A stretch of DNA of 48,914 nt from Ruminococcus sp. (GCA_017416065.1 JAFQDM010000020.1:1-48914), one strand, 5' to 3'. Numbered from the stretch's first letter, positions 22,242-30,726 are shown. Numbers and translations are program-made. Notes: a model not told the origin generated them from the sequence alone.

Positions 22242-23482
22242 TGGGTATTTTACAAGGCTTCTGGGATTCCGTTGTGGGTCTGTATCTTGACTCAGGTCTG
22301 GTTTCTCTTAATTGGCGCAACTATGTAATGATAGCAATTGCATGCTTTTTGCTGTTCCTTGCAATCAAAAAGCAGTACGAGCCTTTGCTTTTGTTGCCCA
22401 TTGCATTCGGTATGCTTATAGTTAACCTTTATCCGCCTATTATGGCGGCTCCTTCCACAGAACTCATTCCTGTGGAGCAATATATAGCATCCCATGGGGG
22501 AGAAGCGGCAAATTACGCCGTCACCACCTTAGAGGGGATAAGCTATTATAACGTTCCCACCAATGGCGGCTTACTTTATTACCTCTACCAGGGTGTTAAG
22601 CTTGGACTCTATCCTCCCCTTATCTTCCTCGGCATTGGTTGTATGACAGACTTCGGTCCTCTTATCGCTAACCCCAAGAGCTTTATTTTGGGCGCAGCAG
22701 CTCAGATAGGTATATTTTTTACCTTTATTGTTGCTTCCCTCATTGGCTTTGACCCGCAGGCAGCCGGTTCAATCGGTATCATCGGCGGTGCGGATGGCCC
22801 CACAGCTATTTACGTTACATCAATTCTTAAGCCGGAGCTGCTGGGTCCCATAGCCGTTGCAGCATACTCGTATATGGCCCTTGTACCCATTATCCAGCCT
22901 CCCATTATGAAGGCTCTCACAACCAAGAAGGAGCGTTCGGTTGTAATGGAGCAGCTTCGTCCCGTTTCCAAGCTGGAGAAGATCCTTTTCCCCATAATCG
23001 TTACTATCGTATGTGCTCTGCTTCTTCCCAGTGCAGCACCCCTTGTTGGTATGCTTATGCTCGGTAACCTCTTTAAGGAAAGCGGAGTTGTAGACAGAAT
23101 CTTCAAAACTGCTCAGAACGAGCTTATGAATATTATCACAATCTTCCTGGGTCTTACCGTTGGTGCTACCGCCACCGGTGATGTATTCCTCAGAGGAGAT
23201 ACATTGAAGATCATCGGCCTCGGTCTTGCGGCATTCTGCTTGGGTACAGCCTTCGGTCTTCTCTTCGGTAAGCTTATGTACATCTTCACAAAAGGCAAGG
23301 TTAATCCTCTTATCGGATCTGCAGGTGTATCCGCGGTTCCCATGGCAGCCCGTGTTGCCAATAAGGTTGGCCAGTCAGAGAACCCCTCAAACTTCCTGCT
23401 TATGCACGCAATGGGTCCCAACGTTGCAGGTGTTATCGGTTCAGCTGTTGCCGCAGGTGTGCTTTTGAGTATTTTGGGCTAA
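22241..23482 (+). CDS. Sodium-translocating decarboxylase beta subunit (OadB/GcdB/MmdB family)
   Basis: 413 residues from ATG 22241, preceded by GGAGGG; the longer reading frame upstream is out of register with a ribosome site. About nine or more membrane segments are evident. The conserved IGIIGGADGPTAIYV segment carries the aspartate used in sodium transport, and GATATGDVFLRGDTLKI and a C-terminal HAMGPNVAGVIGSAVAAG follow. It couples decarboxylation of carboxybiotin to sodium export. The alpha carboxyltransferase and biotin carrier are not in the window, so the substrate (oxaloacetate, methylmalonyl-CoA or glutaconyl-CoA) is open. Confidence 0.93.
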   Translation: MGILQGFWDSVVGLYLDSGLVSLNWRNYVMIAIACFLLFLAIKKQYEPLLLLPIAFGMLIVNLYPPIMAAPSTELIPVEQYIASHGGEAANYAVTTLEGISYYNVPTNGGLLYYLYQGVKLGLYPPLIFLGIGCMTDFGPLIANPKSFILGAAAQIGIFFTFIVASLIGFDPQAAGSIGIIGGADGPTAIYVTSILKPELLGPIAVAAYSYMALVPIIQPPIMKALTTKKERSVVMEQLRPVSKLEKILFPIIVTIVCALLLPSAAPLVGMLMLGNLFKESGVVDRIFKTAQNELMNIITIFLGLTVGATATGDVFLRGDTLKIIGLGLAAFCLGTAFGLLFGKLMYIFTKGKVNPLIGSAGVSAVPMAARVANKVGQSENPSNFLLMHAMGPNVAGVIGSAVAAGVLLSILG

Positions 23483-23511
23483 TTAGGATTCAAACATTCT
23501 AATATTTGCTC

Positions 23512-23532
23512 ATAATTCTGCGTTGGAATTAT
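23512..23532. repeat. Inverted repeat after the decarboxylase genes
   Basis: ATAATTC (23512-23518) and GAATTAT (23526-23532) form an AT-rich 7-bp stem without a following T run. It may be an operator or a weak stem before the Wzz-like gene. I found no convincing promoter in this 110-base gap. Confidence 0.3.
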
Positions 23533-23595
23533 AACTCGCTTGTTTTAGTCTATTATAAAATAATGATATTAATTTGAAGTAAGGAGATGGTATGG

Positions 23596-24294
23596 ATGAG
23601 AGATATAACGATTAATGATATTCTTAAAATGATAATTGCTCATATCAAGCTCATCATTATTGTATCTGTAATTGCAGCTTTGGGTGCCTATATTTATGCA
23701 GATAACTTTATTCCCAAAAGATACTCTTCAAGTTCTATGATATGCATCAAGTATATCGGTACAACAGAAGGTACTACCGGAGAAGACACAAAGTTTTCAT
23801 CCGGTACGATCAATCCCTCCACAAGTCTTGCAGACCACTGTGCCGTTATTTTCACATATTCCGAGGAAATGCGTGAGATCATCCCCGGAGGTTACACCGT
23901 AACCATTCGTCCCGTTAACGAGTCAAACGTTCTTTCAATAGCTGTTTCAGGTCGTGACGGTCAGGTTTGTGCAGATACGGCAAATGCTATCCGTAATGCT
24001 GCCCCCGTTGTTTTTGACAAATACTACAGCGGCGGTGAGGCAGTACCCTTTGGCTATGCGGCAAGCGTACCGGGTCAGCACTCATCTCCTGATGAAACAA
24101 GATATGCACTTATTGGCTTTGTGGCCGGTCTTATCATTTCTGTCCTGATTTCAATTATTATTGAAATTATAGATACCACCATCAAACCCGGAGACGACCT
24201 GTTCAAATCCTACTCAGTACCTGTATTTGCAGAAATCGTAGACTTTGATTCCGACACTTCAGCCAAAAAGAAAGGCGGTGCAAGACGGTCATGA
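23596..24294 (+). CDS. Wzz/YveK-type polysaccharide co-polymerase membrane protein
   Basis: 232 residues from ATG 23596; the ATG at 23587 lies in the AAGGAGATGG ribosome site and is unlikely. An N-terminal helix (LIIIVSVIAALGAYIYA) and a C-terminal helix (YALIGFVAGLIISVLISIIIEI) flank an extracytoplasmic domain, the layout of chain-length determinants and BY-kinase activators. The short cytoplasmic tail would contact the kinase encoded next, whose start overlaps this stop in ATGA. No glycosyltransferase or polymerase genes adjoin it. Confidence 0.85.
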   Translation: MRDITINDILKMIIAHIKLIIIVSVIAALGAYIYADNFIPKRYSSSSMICIKYIGTTEGTTGEDTKFSSGTINPSTSLADHCAVIFTYSEEMREIIPGGYTVTIRPVNESNVLSIAVSGRDGQVCADTANAIRNAAPVVFDKYYSGGEAVPFGYAASVPGQHSSPDETRYALIGFVAGLIISVLISIIIEIIDTTIKPGDDLFKSYSVPVFAEIVDFDSDTSAKKKGGARRS

Positions 24295-25007
24295 AATTAG
24301 GTTCATCCAAAAAGAATGCAAATTATGCAGATAAATCCAAGAACGTTATTAACGGTGACAGTAAGTTCGCCATCGTTGAGGGCTATAAGATTGCCAGAAC
24401 AAACCTGGTTTTCTCCCTTGCAGCATCAGAGAGCAAGATAGTTGTTGTAACAAGCTGGTCAAAGGGTGAGGGTAAGTCCACAGCCACAGCCAACCTTGCA
24501 ATATCCTTCTCCAAAATGGGTAAAAAGGTTCTCCTGATGGACTGTGACCTTCGTCGTCCCAATATCCACAATCTTATCAGACTGCAGAACAATGCAGGTC
24601 TTTCTGAGGTTTTGGGTAAGTTCAAGACTCTTGATGATGTTGTCAACAAGGATGTTCTTCCTTACCTTGATGTTCTCACGGCAGGCTCCATCCCTCCCAA
24701 TCCTTCAGAGCTGCTTGCATCCTCATATTTTGAGTCTCTGCTTCACAGCATAGAGGAGACCTACGATTATATTATCATTGATACTCCTCCCGTTGGTATT
24801 GTTACCGATTCACTCATTCTTAAAGACTTCATATCAGGTTATGTGCTTGTTGTCCGTGAAAAGGTTACAACCCACGGCGATATTGAGAAAGCGATCCAGA
24901 GCATCACCCTTGCAGACAGTAAAGTGCTGGGCTTCCTCAAGGTTGGCTGTTCTCTTACTGAGAAGAAATATGCCAAAGGTAAGTACGGATACTATAAATA
25001 CTATTAA
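24291..25007 (+). CDS. BY-type tyrosine kinase (CpsD/YwqD family)
   Basis: 238 residues. Walker A is GEGKST (59-64), preceded by SWSK rather than the common SxxPGEGKS. Walker A' is VLLMDCDLRRPN and Walker B is DYIIIDTPPVG. A tyrosine cluster ends the protein (KYAKGKYGYYKYY), the autophosphorylation site of this family. It regulates polysaccharide export with its membrane partner encoded upstream. Two-gene layout, then a terminator. Confidence 0.9.
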   Translation: MKLGSSKKNANYADKSKNVINGDSKFAIVEGYKIARTNLVFSLAASESKIVVVTSWSKGEGKSTATANLAISFSKMGKKVLLMDCDLRRPNIHNLIRLQNNAGLSEVLGKFKTLDDVVNKDVLPYLDVLTAGSIPPNPSELLASSYFESLLHSIEETYDYIIIDTPPVGIVTDSLILKDFISGYVLVVREKVTTHGDIEKAIQSITLADSKVLGFLKVGCSLTEKKYAKGKYGYYKYY

Positions 25008-25013
25008 TTTCCA

Positions 25014-25044
25014 CAACCCGTTGCTTGTCAACGGGTTGATTTTC
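25014..25044 (+). terminator. Terminator of the BY-kinase pair
   Basis: CAACCCGTTG (25014-25023), 5-base loop, CAACGGGTTG (25029-25038), then ATTTTC. Confidence 0.8.
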
Positions 25045-25074
25045 GGTAAAATATGCAGGATTTAAAAATAAAAC

Positions 25075-25103
25075 TTGCAAAATCCTCTCAACTATAGTAA
25101 TAT
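25075..25103 (+). promoter_or_regulatory. Promoter of the aminotransferase gene
   Basis: TTGCAA (25075-25080), 17 bases, TAATAT (25098-25103). Confidence 0.65.
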
Positions 25104-25155
25104 ATATCAGGTCAATTAATATAAAAATGAATTTTCCACATGGAGCGTGAGCAAT

Positions 25156-26433
25156 TTGTCTTATTCAGAACTTACAAAAGAGCAGCTTTTACAGGAGCTT
25201 TCCCAGCTTAAAGCACAGTACAAAGGATTTGTTGAGAAGAACCTTTCTCTTGATATGTCCCGTGGTAAGCCTTGCACAGAGCAGCTTGATATATCATCAC
25301 CTATGCTGAACGTTCTTTGCAGTGATGATCTCTGCATTTCCGAGCAGGGCTTTGACTGCAGAAACTACGGTATCCTTGACGGTATTCCTGCCGCAAAGGA
25401 GCTTATGTCCCATATGCTTCAGGTCAAGCCCGAGCAGGTATTTGTTGGAGGCAACTCCAGCCTTAATATGATGTTTGATACCATCGCTTGCTTTATGACC
25501 ACCCCTGCAGCAGAGGGAGCAACACCCTGGTTTTGTGTTGAAGACAGAAAGTTTCTCTGTCCCGTACCCGGCTATGATCGTCACTTTGCCATTACAGAGT
25601 ACTTTGGCTTTCAGATGATCCCCGTTCCTATGACAGAGGCAGGCCCCGATATGGACATGGTGGAGAAGCTGGTATCTTCCGATCCTTCCATCAAGGGCAT
25701 CTGGTGTGTTCCCAAGTACGCAAATCCTACGGGTATCACTTATTCAGACGAGACCGTGCGTCGATTCGCAAATCTTAAGCCTGCGGCAAAGGATTTCCGC
25801 ATTATGTGGGATAATGCATATTGTGTGCATGATGTTTCGGATGAGTCCGATTCTCTTTTGAGCCTTATGGAGGAATGTGAGAAGGTAGGTAATGCCGATC
25901 TTCCCCTGGTGTTCTCTTCTACCTCTAAGGTAACCTTCCCGGGTGCAGGAGTTGCAGCTATGGGTGCTTCAGAGAATAATATGAAGATCCTCAAAAAGCG
26001 CTACACAACCCAGACCATTGGAAGCGACAAGCTCAATATGCTTCGTCATTTGATCTTCTTTAAGAATTTTGAAGGAATCAAAAGCCATATGCAGAAGCAT
26101 AAGGCAATCCTCAAACCCCGCTTTGATGTTGTTATAAATAAATTCCGTGAGCATCTTTCCGCTTCTGAGATCGCTCAATGGACTACACCTCGCGGAGGAT
26201 ATTTTGTAAGTATAGACGTTTTCCCCGGCACAGCCAAGAACGTTGTAAAAATGTGCAAGGAAGCAGGAGTTGTGCTTACAGGTGCAGGTGCAACCTATCC
26301 TTTGGGAGTTGACCCTGAGGATAAAAATATCAGAATTGCTCCCTCATATCCCTCTATCAATGAGCTTAAGCTTGCAATGGAAGTGTTCTGCACTTGCGTT
26401 CGTATCTGCGCAATAGAGAAGCTTGTTGGCTGA
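25156..26433 (+). CDS. MocR-type aspartate aminotransferase (PF12897)
   Basis: 425 residues from TTG 25156, which stands about 10 bases after GGAG; GTG 25147 is one base from that site. The N-terminus LSLDMSRGKPCTEQLD, then NYGILDGIPAAKELM, CPVPGYDRHF, PKYANPTG and the PLP-lysine segment FSSTSKVTFPGAGVA identify the family, which acts as aspartate aminotransferase in Corynebacterium. It probably interconverts aspartate plus 2-oxoglutarate and oxaloacetate plus glutamate; the aconitase and icd genes elsewhere in the window supply the 2-oxoglutarate. It lacks the DNA-binding domain of MocR regulators. Confidence 0.88.
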   Translation: MSYSELTKEQLLQELSQLKAQYKGFVEKNLSLDMSRGKPCTEQLDISSPMLNVLCSDDLCISEQGFDCRNYGILDGIPAAKELMSHMLQVKPEQVFVGGNSSLNMMFDTIACFMTTPAAEGATPWFCVEDRKFLCPVPGYDRHFAITEYFGFQMIPVPMTEAGPDMDMVEKLVSSDPSIKGIWCVPKYANPTGITYSDETVRRFANLKPAAKDFRIMWDNAYCVHDVSDESDSLLSLMEECEKVGNADLPLVFSSTSKVTFPGAGVAAMGASENNMKILKKRYTTQTIGSDKLNMLRHLIFFKNFEGIKSHMQKHKAILKPRFDVVINKFREHLSASEIAQWTTPRGGYFVSIDVFPGTAKNVVKMCKEAGVVLTGAGATYPLGVDPEDKNIRIAPSYPSINELKLAMEVFCTCVRICAIEKLVG

Positions 26434-26509
26434 TTCTCTCTATGTCGGAACATTATCTGTATATATAAGCGCTTTATGTGATGAATAACTGTCTTTTTCT
26501 GCATAAAGA

Positions 26510-26538
26510 TTGACTTTTACCATAAAAAATCATATAAT
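26510..26538 (+). promoter_or_regulatory. Strong promoter of the SecD/SecF-like pair
   Basis: TTGACT (26510-26515), 17 bases, TATAAT (26533-26538). The -10 forms part of the 5' arm of the hairpin at 26536-26583. Confidence 0.85.
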
Positions 26539-26588
26539 AACTCTGTTATGTCGGCATTGATCTGCTGATTTAGCAGAGTTATTTTTTT
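26536..26588 (+). terminator. Terminator hairpin whose 5' arm is the secD promoter
   Basis: AATAACTCTG (26536-26545) pairs with CAGAGTTATT (26574-26583), followed by T to 26588. Transcripts entering from the aminotransferase gene contain both arms and should stop. Transcripts begun at the local promoter start near 26545 and lack the 5' arm. A smaller stem TCTGCT/AGCAGA (26561-26566, 26572-26577) remains in them. Confidence 0.65.
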
Positions 26589-26600
26589 ACGGAGGTACAA

Positions 26601-28004
26601 ATGATGAAAAGGCTAGGAAAACCTGTAGCAATTATTTTTGCCCTTGTAATCCTTGTTTTCTCTGTGCTTTCTGTATTTGGCTACAGCTACTATACAGGAG
26701 ACATCAAGCATACCGTGTTCAAAGGCTTTGGCAGTCTTGATTGGGGAATAGATGCAAGCGGAGGCACAAAAATAGCATTGAAACCCGCAAGCTCAGAGGA
26801 TGCTCAGGCTGTTGCTGACGTTATCAGAGAACGTGCAGCAGTTTACGGCCTTAAGGAGTATCAGCTTTATGTTGACAACAACAATAACGATGTGGTTTTT
26901 GTTGTACCAAAGAGTGTAGACAGCGACTACAGCTCAAGTGATGTAGCTTCATATCTTACTTGCTTCGGAGAGGTCAGCGTGCGCCCCGGCGATTCATATA
27001 CCAATATGTTCGTAGATTCTTCAGGGGCTGCGGCTTTTTCTGTTCCCAAAGACGACACAGCCAAGACTGTTCTCCTCGGCAGCAGGCACATCAGATCTGC
27101 AGGTACCTTTGAATATAGTGACGAAAGCGGAAACTATCATTACGTTGAGATCAAGTTCAACGACGAAGGTAAAGATATTCTGGCTCAGCTTACAAATGCT
27201 GACACAGGCACCTACTACAATCAGGTTATGTCTATCTGGCTTGATGACGCAATGCTTGCAAATCCTACCGTGTCAGAGTCTTTTGAGCAGGGTGCATTCT
27301 CCTTTTCAAGCGAGCATATGACAGCAGATAAAGCAAAGCTTTTATCAGCGGTTATCTCTTCGGGCACAATGCCCTGCGATGTTTCTGTTGCAGGCTTCGG
27401 CGAAATTCCTCCCGTGGTCGGCCCCGGTGTTACCGAGGTGGTTTTCTGGGCAGGTATCGTTGCTCTGCTTGTGCTTTCATTTACTCTTATCTATAAGTTC
27501 AGAGCTGTCGGCGTTGTTTCAGTACTTGCTTTGATTATGCAGTTTTCCTCAGTTCTTGCCATCCTTACAGGCTTTGTAGGTGAGGGCAGAACCTTTATGA
27601 TGACGATTCCCGCAGCCTCTGCGTTTGCACTGTGCGTTATGCTCACTGTTTTAAGCTGTACCTTGTTTGCTCGCAAGATCAAGTCAGAGGTCGAAAGCGG
27701 AACCATGATCGATGCCGCAGTAGCTTCGGGCTTTAATTATGCAAGACCCCGTATGTTCGATTTAAGTATAGTTACAGCCCTGATTTCTCTTTCAGGTCTG
27801 TTTATATTCGGCGCATCAGGATTTGCTGTTTCACTTTTCGGCACCTCTATGGCAAGCGGAATCCGCAGCTTCTGCTACGTACTCTTCTTTGGCTCGATCC
27901 TCAATGTTGTAACAGGTTACCTGTTGCCTCAGCTTATTATCAGAAGCCTTGAAAGCTTCAAATCCATTTCTAAACCTTCCATGTTCGGAGGTGCAAAAAA
28001 ATGA
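26601..28004 (+). CDS. Divergent SecD-like export membrane protein
   Basis: 467 residues. A first membrane helix is at about 8-28. DWGIDASGGTKIAL (47-60) matches the GLDLxGG signature of SecD. A periplasmic domain follows to about residue 270, then five helices to about 450. P337 and the following stretch align gap-free with the SecD fourth-helix motif, but the DAN of the family reads L351-S-C353, so the proton-relay aspartate is gone. SecD/F uses proton or sodium flow to pull preproteins outward; this protein may have lost that coupling. The gene overlaps the next in ATGA. Confidence 0.75.
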   Translation: MMKRLGKPVAIIFALVILVFSVLSVFGYSYYTGDIKHTVFKGFGSLDWGIDASGGTKIALKPASSEDAQAVADVIRERAAVYGLKEYQLYVDNNNNDVVFVVPKSVDSDYSSSDVASYLTCFGEVSVRPGDSYTNMFVDSSGAAAFSVPKDDTAKTVLLGSRHIRSAGTFEYSDESGNYHYVEIKFNDEGKDILAQLTNADTGTYYNQVMSIWLDDAMLANPTVSESFEQGAFSFSSEHMTADKAKLLSAVISSGTMPCDVSVAGFGEIPPVVGPGVTEVVFWAGIVALLVLSFTLIYKFRAVGVVSVLALIMQFSSVLAILTGFVGEGRTFMMTIPAASAFALCVMLTVLSCTLFARKIKSEVESGTMIDAAVASGFNYARPRMFDLSIVTALISLSGLFIFGASGFAVSLFGTSMASGIRSFCYVLFFGSILNVVTGYLLPQLIIRSLESFKSISKPSMFGGAKK

Positions 28005-28645
28005 ATCTGAAATTCAACAAATTATTCAAGCCTATGCTGATTATATCTGCAGCAGTAACCCTTCTTGGGGTTTTATTCCTTGTTCTTTTCAGTGGAGGAA
28101 CCTTTGCAAGCTTTACTTTGCAGAATCTTCGCTTCAGTCTGTTTGTAAAGGTGATAGTTACAGCTGTTTTAGTATTTGCGGCAACTCTTCTGTATTTTCT
28201 CATCCGCTTTAAGAAAAAGGGATTCTTCCTTGCACTTTTCGGTGCATTAAGTGCAGTAGTCAGTGCTGTTGTTGCTTTTGCTCTTTGCGTAGTTTGCAGA
28301 GCACCCTTAGGCGAGTATACTTTTGCTCTGATGCTCCTGAGCGTTGTGCTTTCTTATGCTGTTTGTGTCCTTTTTGCAAATAACCTTACCGCCAAGAAGG
28401 TATCTCGCAAGAAAACGGCAGAGCCCTCAGAGGATAATTATTCTGTTGCTGCTGAGCTTACCTGGAAGTCACTTCGGTATTTCCTTGCAGTTATTTGCGT
28501 TGTTCTTGTGGCGGCGCTTGCGGCTTGCGTGGTTTTTGCCGTCAGAGTGGTGCCTATGTACGCTTTGCCTGCAATAATCACAGCCTTATTCTCAGTTGTT
28601 CAGACAATTGCAGTTGGATGCAAGCTCTATGCATCCAAGGCTTAA
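28001..28645 (+). CDS. SecF-like six-helix membrane protein lacking the periplasmic domain
   Basis: 214 residues, shorter than ordinary SecF (about 300). Six helices can be drawn at about 12-30, 47-68, 75-99, 106-127, 160-181 and 186-209. FSGG (30-33) after the first helix corresponds to the FxGG of SecF, and IRFK after the second to the usual YI.-RF. Only about 16 residues separate helices 1 and 2, so the usual periplasmic domain is absent, and no NDT/DRIRE-type motif is visible. Position and overlap with the SecD-like gene support the call; it could otherwise be an unrelated membrane protein. Confidence 0.55.
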   Translation: MNLKFNKLFKPMLIISAAVTLLGVLFLVLFSGGTFASFTLQNLRFSLFVKVIVTAVLVFAATLLYFLIRFKKKGFFLALFGALSAVVSAVVAFALCVVCRAPLGEYTFALMLLSVVLSYAVCVLFANNLTAKKVSRKKTAEPSEDNYSVAAELTWKSLRYFLAVICVVLVAALAACVVFAVRVVPMYALPAIITALFSVVQTIAVGCKLYASKA

Positions 28646-28648
28646 ATA

Positions 28649-28685
28649 ATCAAATCGGGCGGGTTTTCCGCCCGTTGTTTGATTT
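28649..28685 (+). terminator. Hairpin after the SecF-like gene
   Basis: CGGGCGG (28656-28662) pairs with CCGCCCG (28668-28674), with outer arms ATCAAA/TTTGAT (28649-28654, 28678-28683). The T tract is poor, so some read-through into the metal transporter genes is likely. Confidence 0.6.
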
Positions 28686-28727
28686 AGCGGAGTTTATCTG
28701 CACACCTTAAATCAAAGGATAATGTAT

Positions 28728-29480
28728 ATGTCACTAATAAATGTTGAAAATTTAAAGCTGGGTTATGACGGCAAGTGTGTGGTAGAGGGCATCACCTTTA
28801 CTGTTAACGAAGGGGATTATCTCTGCATAGTAGGGGAGAACGGCTCAGGAAAAACCACACTTATCAAGGGCTTGCTCGGGCTTATCGGCAAACTGGGCGG
28901 AACCCTTGAATATGCAGACGTTCTCAGCAAAAACCATATTGGATATCTTTCCCAAAGGTCAGAGCATATGGCAGATTTTCCTGCCTCTGTCAGGGAGATC
29001 GTAATGTCAGGCTTTTTAAATAACCGAAGTTTCGGATTCAGATATTCCGCGTTTGAAAAGCAGACGGCAGAAAAGGTTATGGCTCAGGTGGGAATAAGCT
29101 CGATTCAGAAGAAAAACTTTTCTTCTCTTTCAGGCGGTCAACAGCAGAGAGTGCTCCTTGCAAGAGCACTTTGCGCAACAAAAAAGCTCATACTTCTTGA
29201 CGAACCTACCTCTGCGCTTGATCCCATTGCTACATCGGAGTTTTACAGCCTTGTTAAGTCCCTGAACAAAAACGGAATCACGGTTATTATGGTTTCTCAC
29301 GACGTTACGGCTGCGGTTCGTAACGCTTCCCATATCCTTTGCCTTTCTCAGGCAGAGAATTTCTATGGTACGACCCATGAGTTTATGCACTCAGAAACAG
29401 GCAGAAGAATGCTTGTGTCGGATTGTCCCTGTGATGATTGTCAGCATCTTTCCTGTAAGGAGGTGCGCTTTAATGCTTAA
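28728..29480 (+). CDS. Metal ABC transporter ATPase (ZnuC/MntB type)
   Basis: 250 residues from ATG 28728, 8 bases after AAAGGA; ATG 28722 is too close to it. Walker A GENGSGKTT, Q-loop YLSQRSE, signature LSGGQQQR, Walker B LILLDEP and switch SHD are all present. The sequence belongs to the zinc/manganese importer group. The C-terminus is unusual: CPCDDCQHLSC places four cysteines and a histidine just before the end, a possible metal sensor. The permease gene overlaps by 8 bases. Confidence 0.88.
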   Translation: MSLINVENLKLGYDGKCVVEGITFTVNEGDYLCIVGENGSGKTTLIKGLLGLIGKLGGTLEYADVLSKNHIGYLSQRSEHMADFPASVREIVMSGFLNNRSFGFRYSAFEKQTAEKVMAQVGISSIQKKNFSSLSGGQQQRVLLARALCATKKLILLDEPTSALDPIATSEFYSLVKSLNKNGITVIMVSHDVTAAVRNASHILCLSQAENFYGTTHEFMHSETGRRMLVSDCPCDDCQHLSCKEVRFNA

Positions 29481-30303
29481 CGTTTTTAATTACAGCTTTA
29501 TGGTGAACGCTCTCATTGTAGGTGTGCTCATAGCTGTATGCTGTGCCCTACTTGGGGTTGTGCTTGTGCTCAAGCGGTTTTCCATGATAGGAGACGGCTT
29601 GTCCCACGTGGGCTTTGGTGCACTTTCCGTGGCGGCTGTGCTTAATTTTTCTGCACCCTTGTATTTTTCTCTGCCTGTGGTGATGGCGGCGGCATTCTTT
29701 TTGCTCAGAATCACACAGAACAGCAAGATAAACGCAGATGCCGCTATTGCCGTGATCTCCAGCTCTGCACTTGCTTTGGGAGTTTTCCTTGCCAGTGTAA
29801 ACGGAACAAACATCAATCTTCAGCAGTATATGTTCGGCTCTATCCTAAGTATAAGCGAAACAGACATTGCCGTAAGCATTGCTCTTTCTGTTGTAGTCAT
29901 ATCATTATATGTGTTGTTTTATAATAAGATCTTTACCATAACCTTTGACGAAACCTTTTCAGGTGCAACGGGTATCCGCACAAGGCTCTACAATACTGCA
30001 ATCTCTCTGCTTACAGCAGTCACCATTGTCATAGGTATGAGAATGCTGGGCACGTTGCTCATTTCCGCAATGATTATTTTCCCTGCACTTACCTCTATGC
30101 GGCTTTGTAAGCGATTTTTTACCGTTGTGGTTACGTCTGTCTGTGTTTCTGTTTGCTGTGTTACAGCCGGGCTTTTAACCTCCTTCACCTGTGAAGGAAT
30201 TCCAGTCAGCTCCACAATAGTTCTCTGCAATCTTTTGCTGTTTGCGGTATTCTCTCTTTTGTCCGTGGGCAAAAAGCTCATAAATAAAAAGAAATCAAAT
30301 TAA
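29473..30303 (+). CDS. Metal ABC transporter permease (ZnuB/MntC type)
   Basis: 276 residues from ATG 29473, 6-7 bases after AAGGAGGTG. Seven to eight membrane helices; family motifs include VLKRFSMIGDGLSHVGFGAL, ALGVFLAS and GMRMLGTLLISAMIIFPALTSM. Together with the ATPase it forms the membrane part of a zinc- or manganese-type importer. No substrate-binding lipoprotein gene is adjacent, so it must be elsewhere or be shared. A strong bidirectional terminator follows. Confidence 0.9.
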   Translation: MLNVFNYSFMVNALIVGVLIAVCCALLGVVLVLKRFSMIGDGLSHVGFGALSVAAVLNFSAPLYFSLPVVMAAAFFLLRITQNSKINADAAIAVISSSALALGVFLASVNGTNINLQQYMFGSILSISETDIAVSIALSVVVISLYVLFYNKIFTITFDETFSGATGIRTRLYNTAISLLTAVTIVIGMRMLGTLLISAMIIFPALTSMRLCKRFFTVVVTSVCVSVCCVTAGLLTSFTCEGIPVSSTIVLCNLLLFAVFSLLSVGKKLINKKKSN

Positions 30304-30340
30304 CAAATGCCTTCTCTGTCTTTTGCAGGGAAGGCATTTG
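30304..30340. terminator. Bidirectional terminator between the permease and DUF4363 genes
   Basis: CAAATGCCTTC (30304-30314) pairs with GAAGGCATTTG (30330-30340); the stem extends inward through TCTG/CAGG with one wobble. Confidence 0.85.
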
Positions 30341-30345
30341 TTGTA

Positions 30346-30726
30346 TTATATGATGTTTTGCGCAGTGGGCAGCTCACTGCTTTTTAAAGAGCTTACTTGT
30401 GTCAGAATTTCATTACAGGTGCTGTAAAGCCCTACGGCATCCTCTTGTGCAATATACGTCTTTAAATTTACGATGTTTTTCGTAATTTCATCCACATAAT
30501 CGTGGTACAGGAGCATATCTATCCTCTTAACTTTTTTCATCCAATCCTTTTCTGTTTCAAGGGCGTATCTCAAGGAGCTTTCTGTGTTGCCTTTTTTGTA
30601 GGACTCGCACAGGTTTTCGATCCTCTCGGTTATCTTATCTGCAGAGGAACTGATGTATATAAACTCCACAGAACAGATTAATACAGTAAAGACCAGCAGG
30701 ATCACTGCTATATAAATTCTTTTCAT
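30346..30726 (-). CDS. DUF4363-like small membrane-anchored protein
   Basis: 126 residues with one N-terminal membrane helix (IYIAVILLVFTVLICSVEFIYI) and a helical extracytoplasmic part rich in charged residues (ITERIENLCESYKKGN; EKDWMKKVKRIDMLLYHDYVDEI). This matches the pattern of DUF4363 proteins, which accompany DUF421 membrane proteins in clostridia. Its start overlaps the stop of the DUF421 gene by 4 bases. The function is unknown. Confidence 0.72.
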   Translation of the reverse strand: MKRIYIAVILLVFTVLICSVEFIYISSSADKITERIENLCESYKKGNTESSLRYALETEKDWMKKVKRIDMLLYHDYVDEITKNIVNLKTYIAQEDAVGLYSTCNEILTQVSSLKSSELPTAQNII

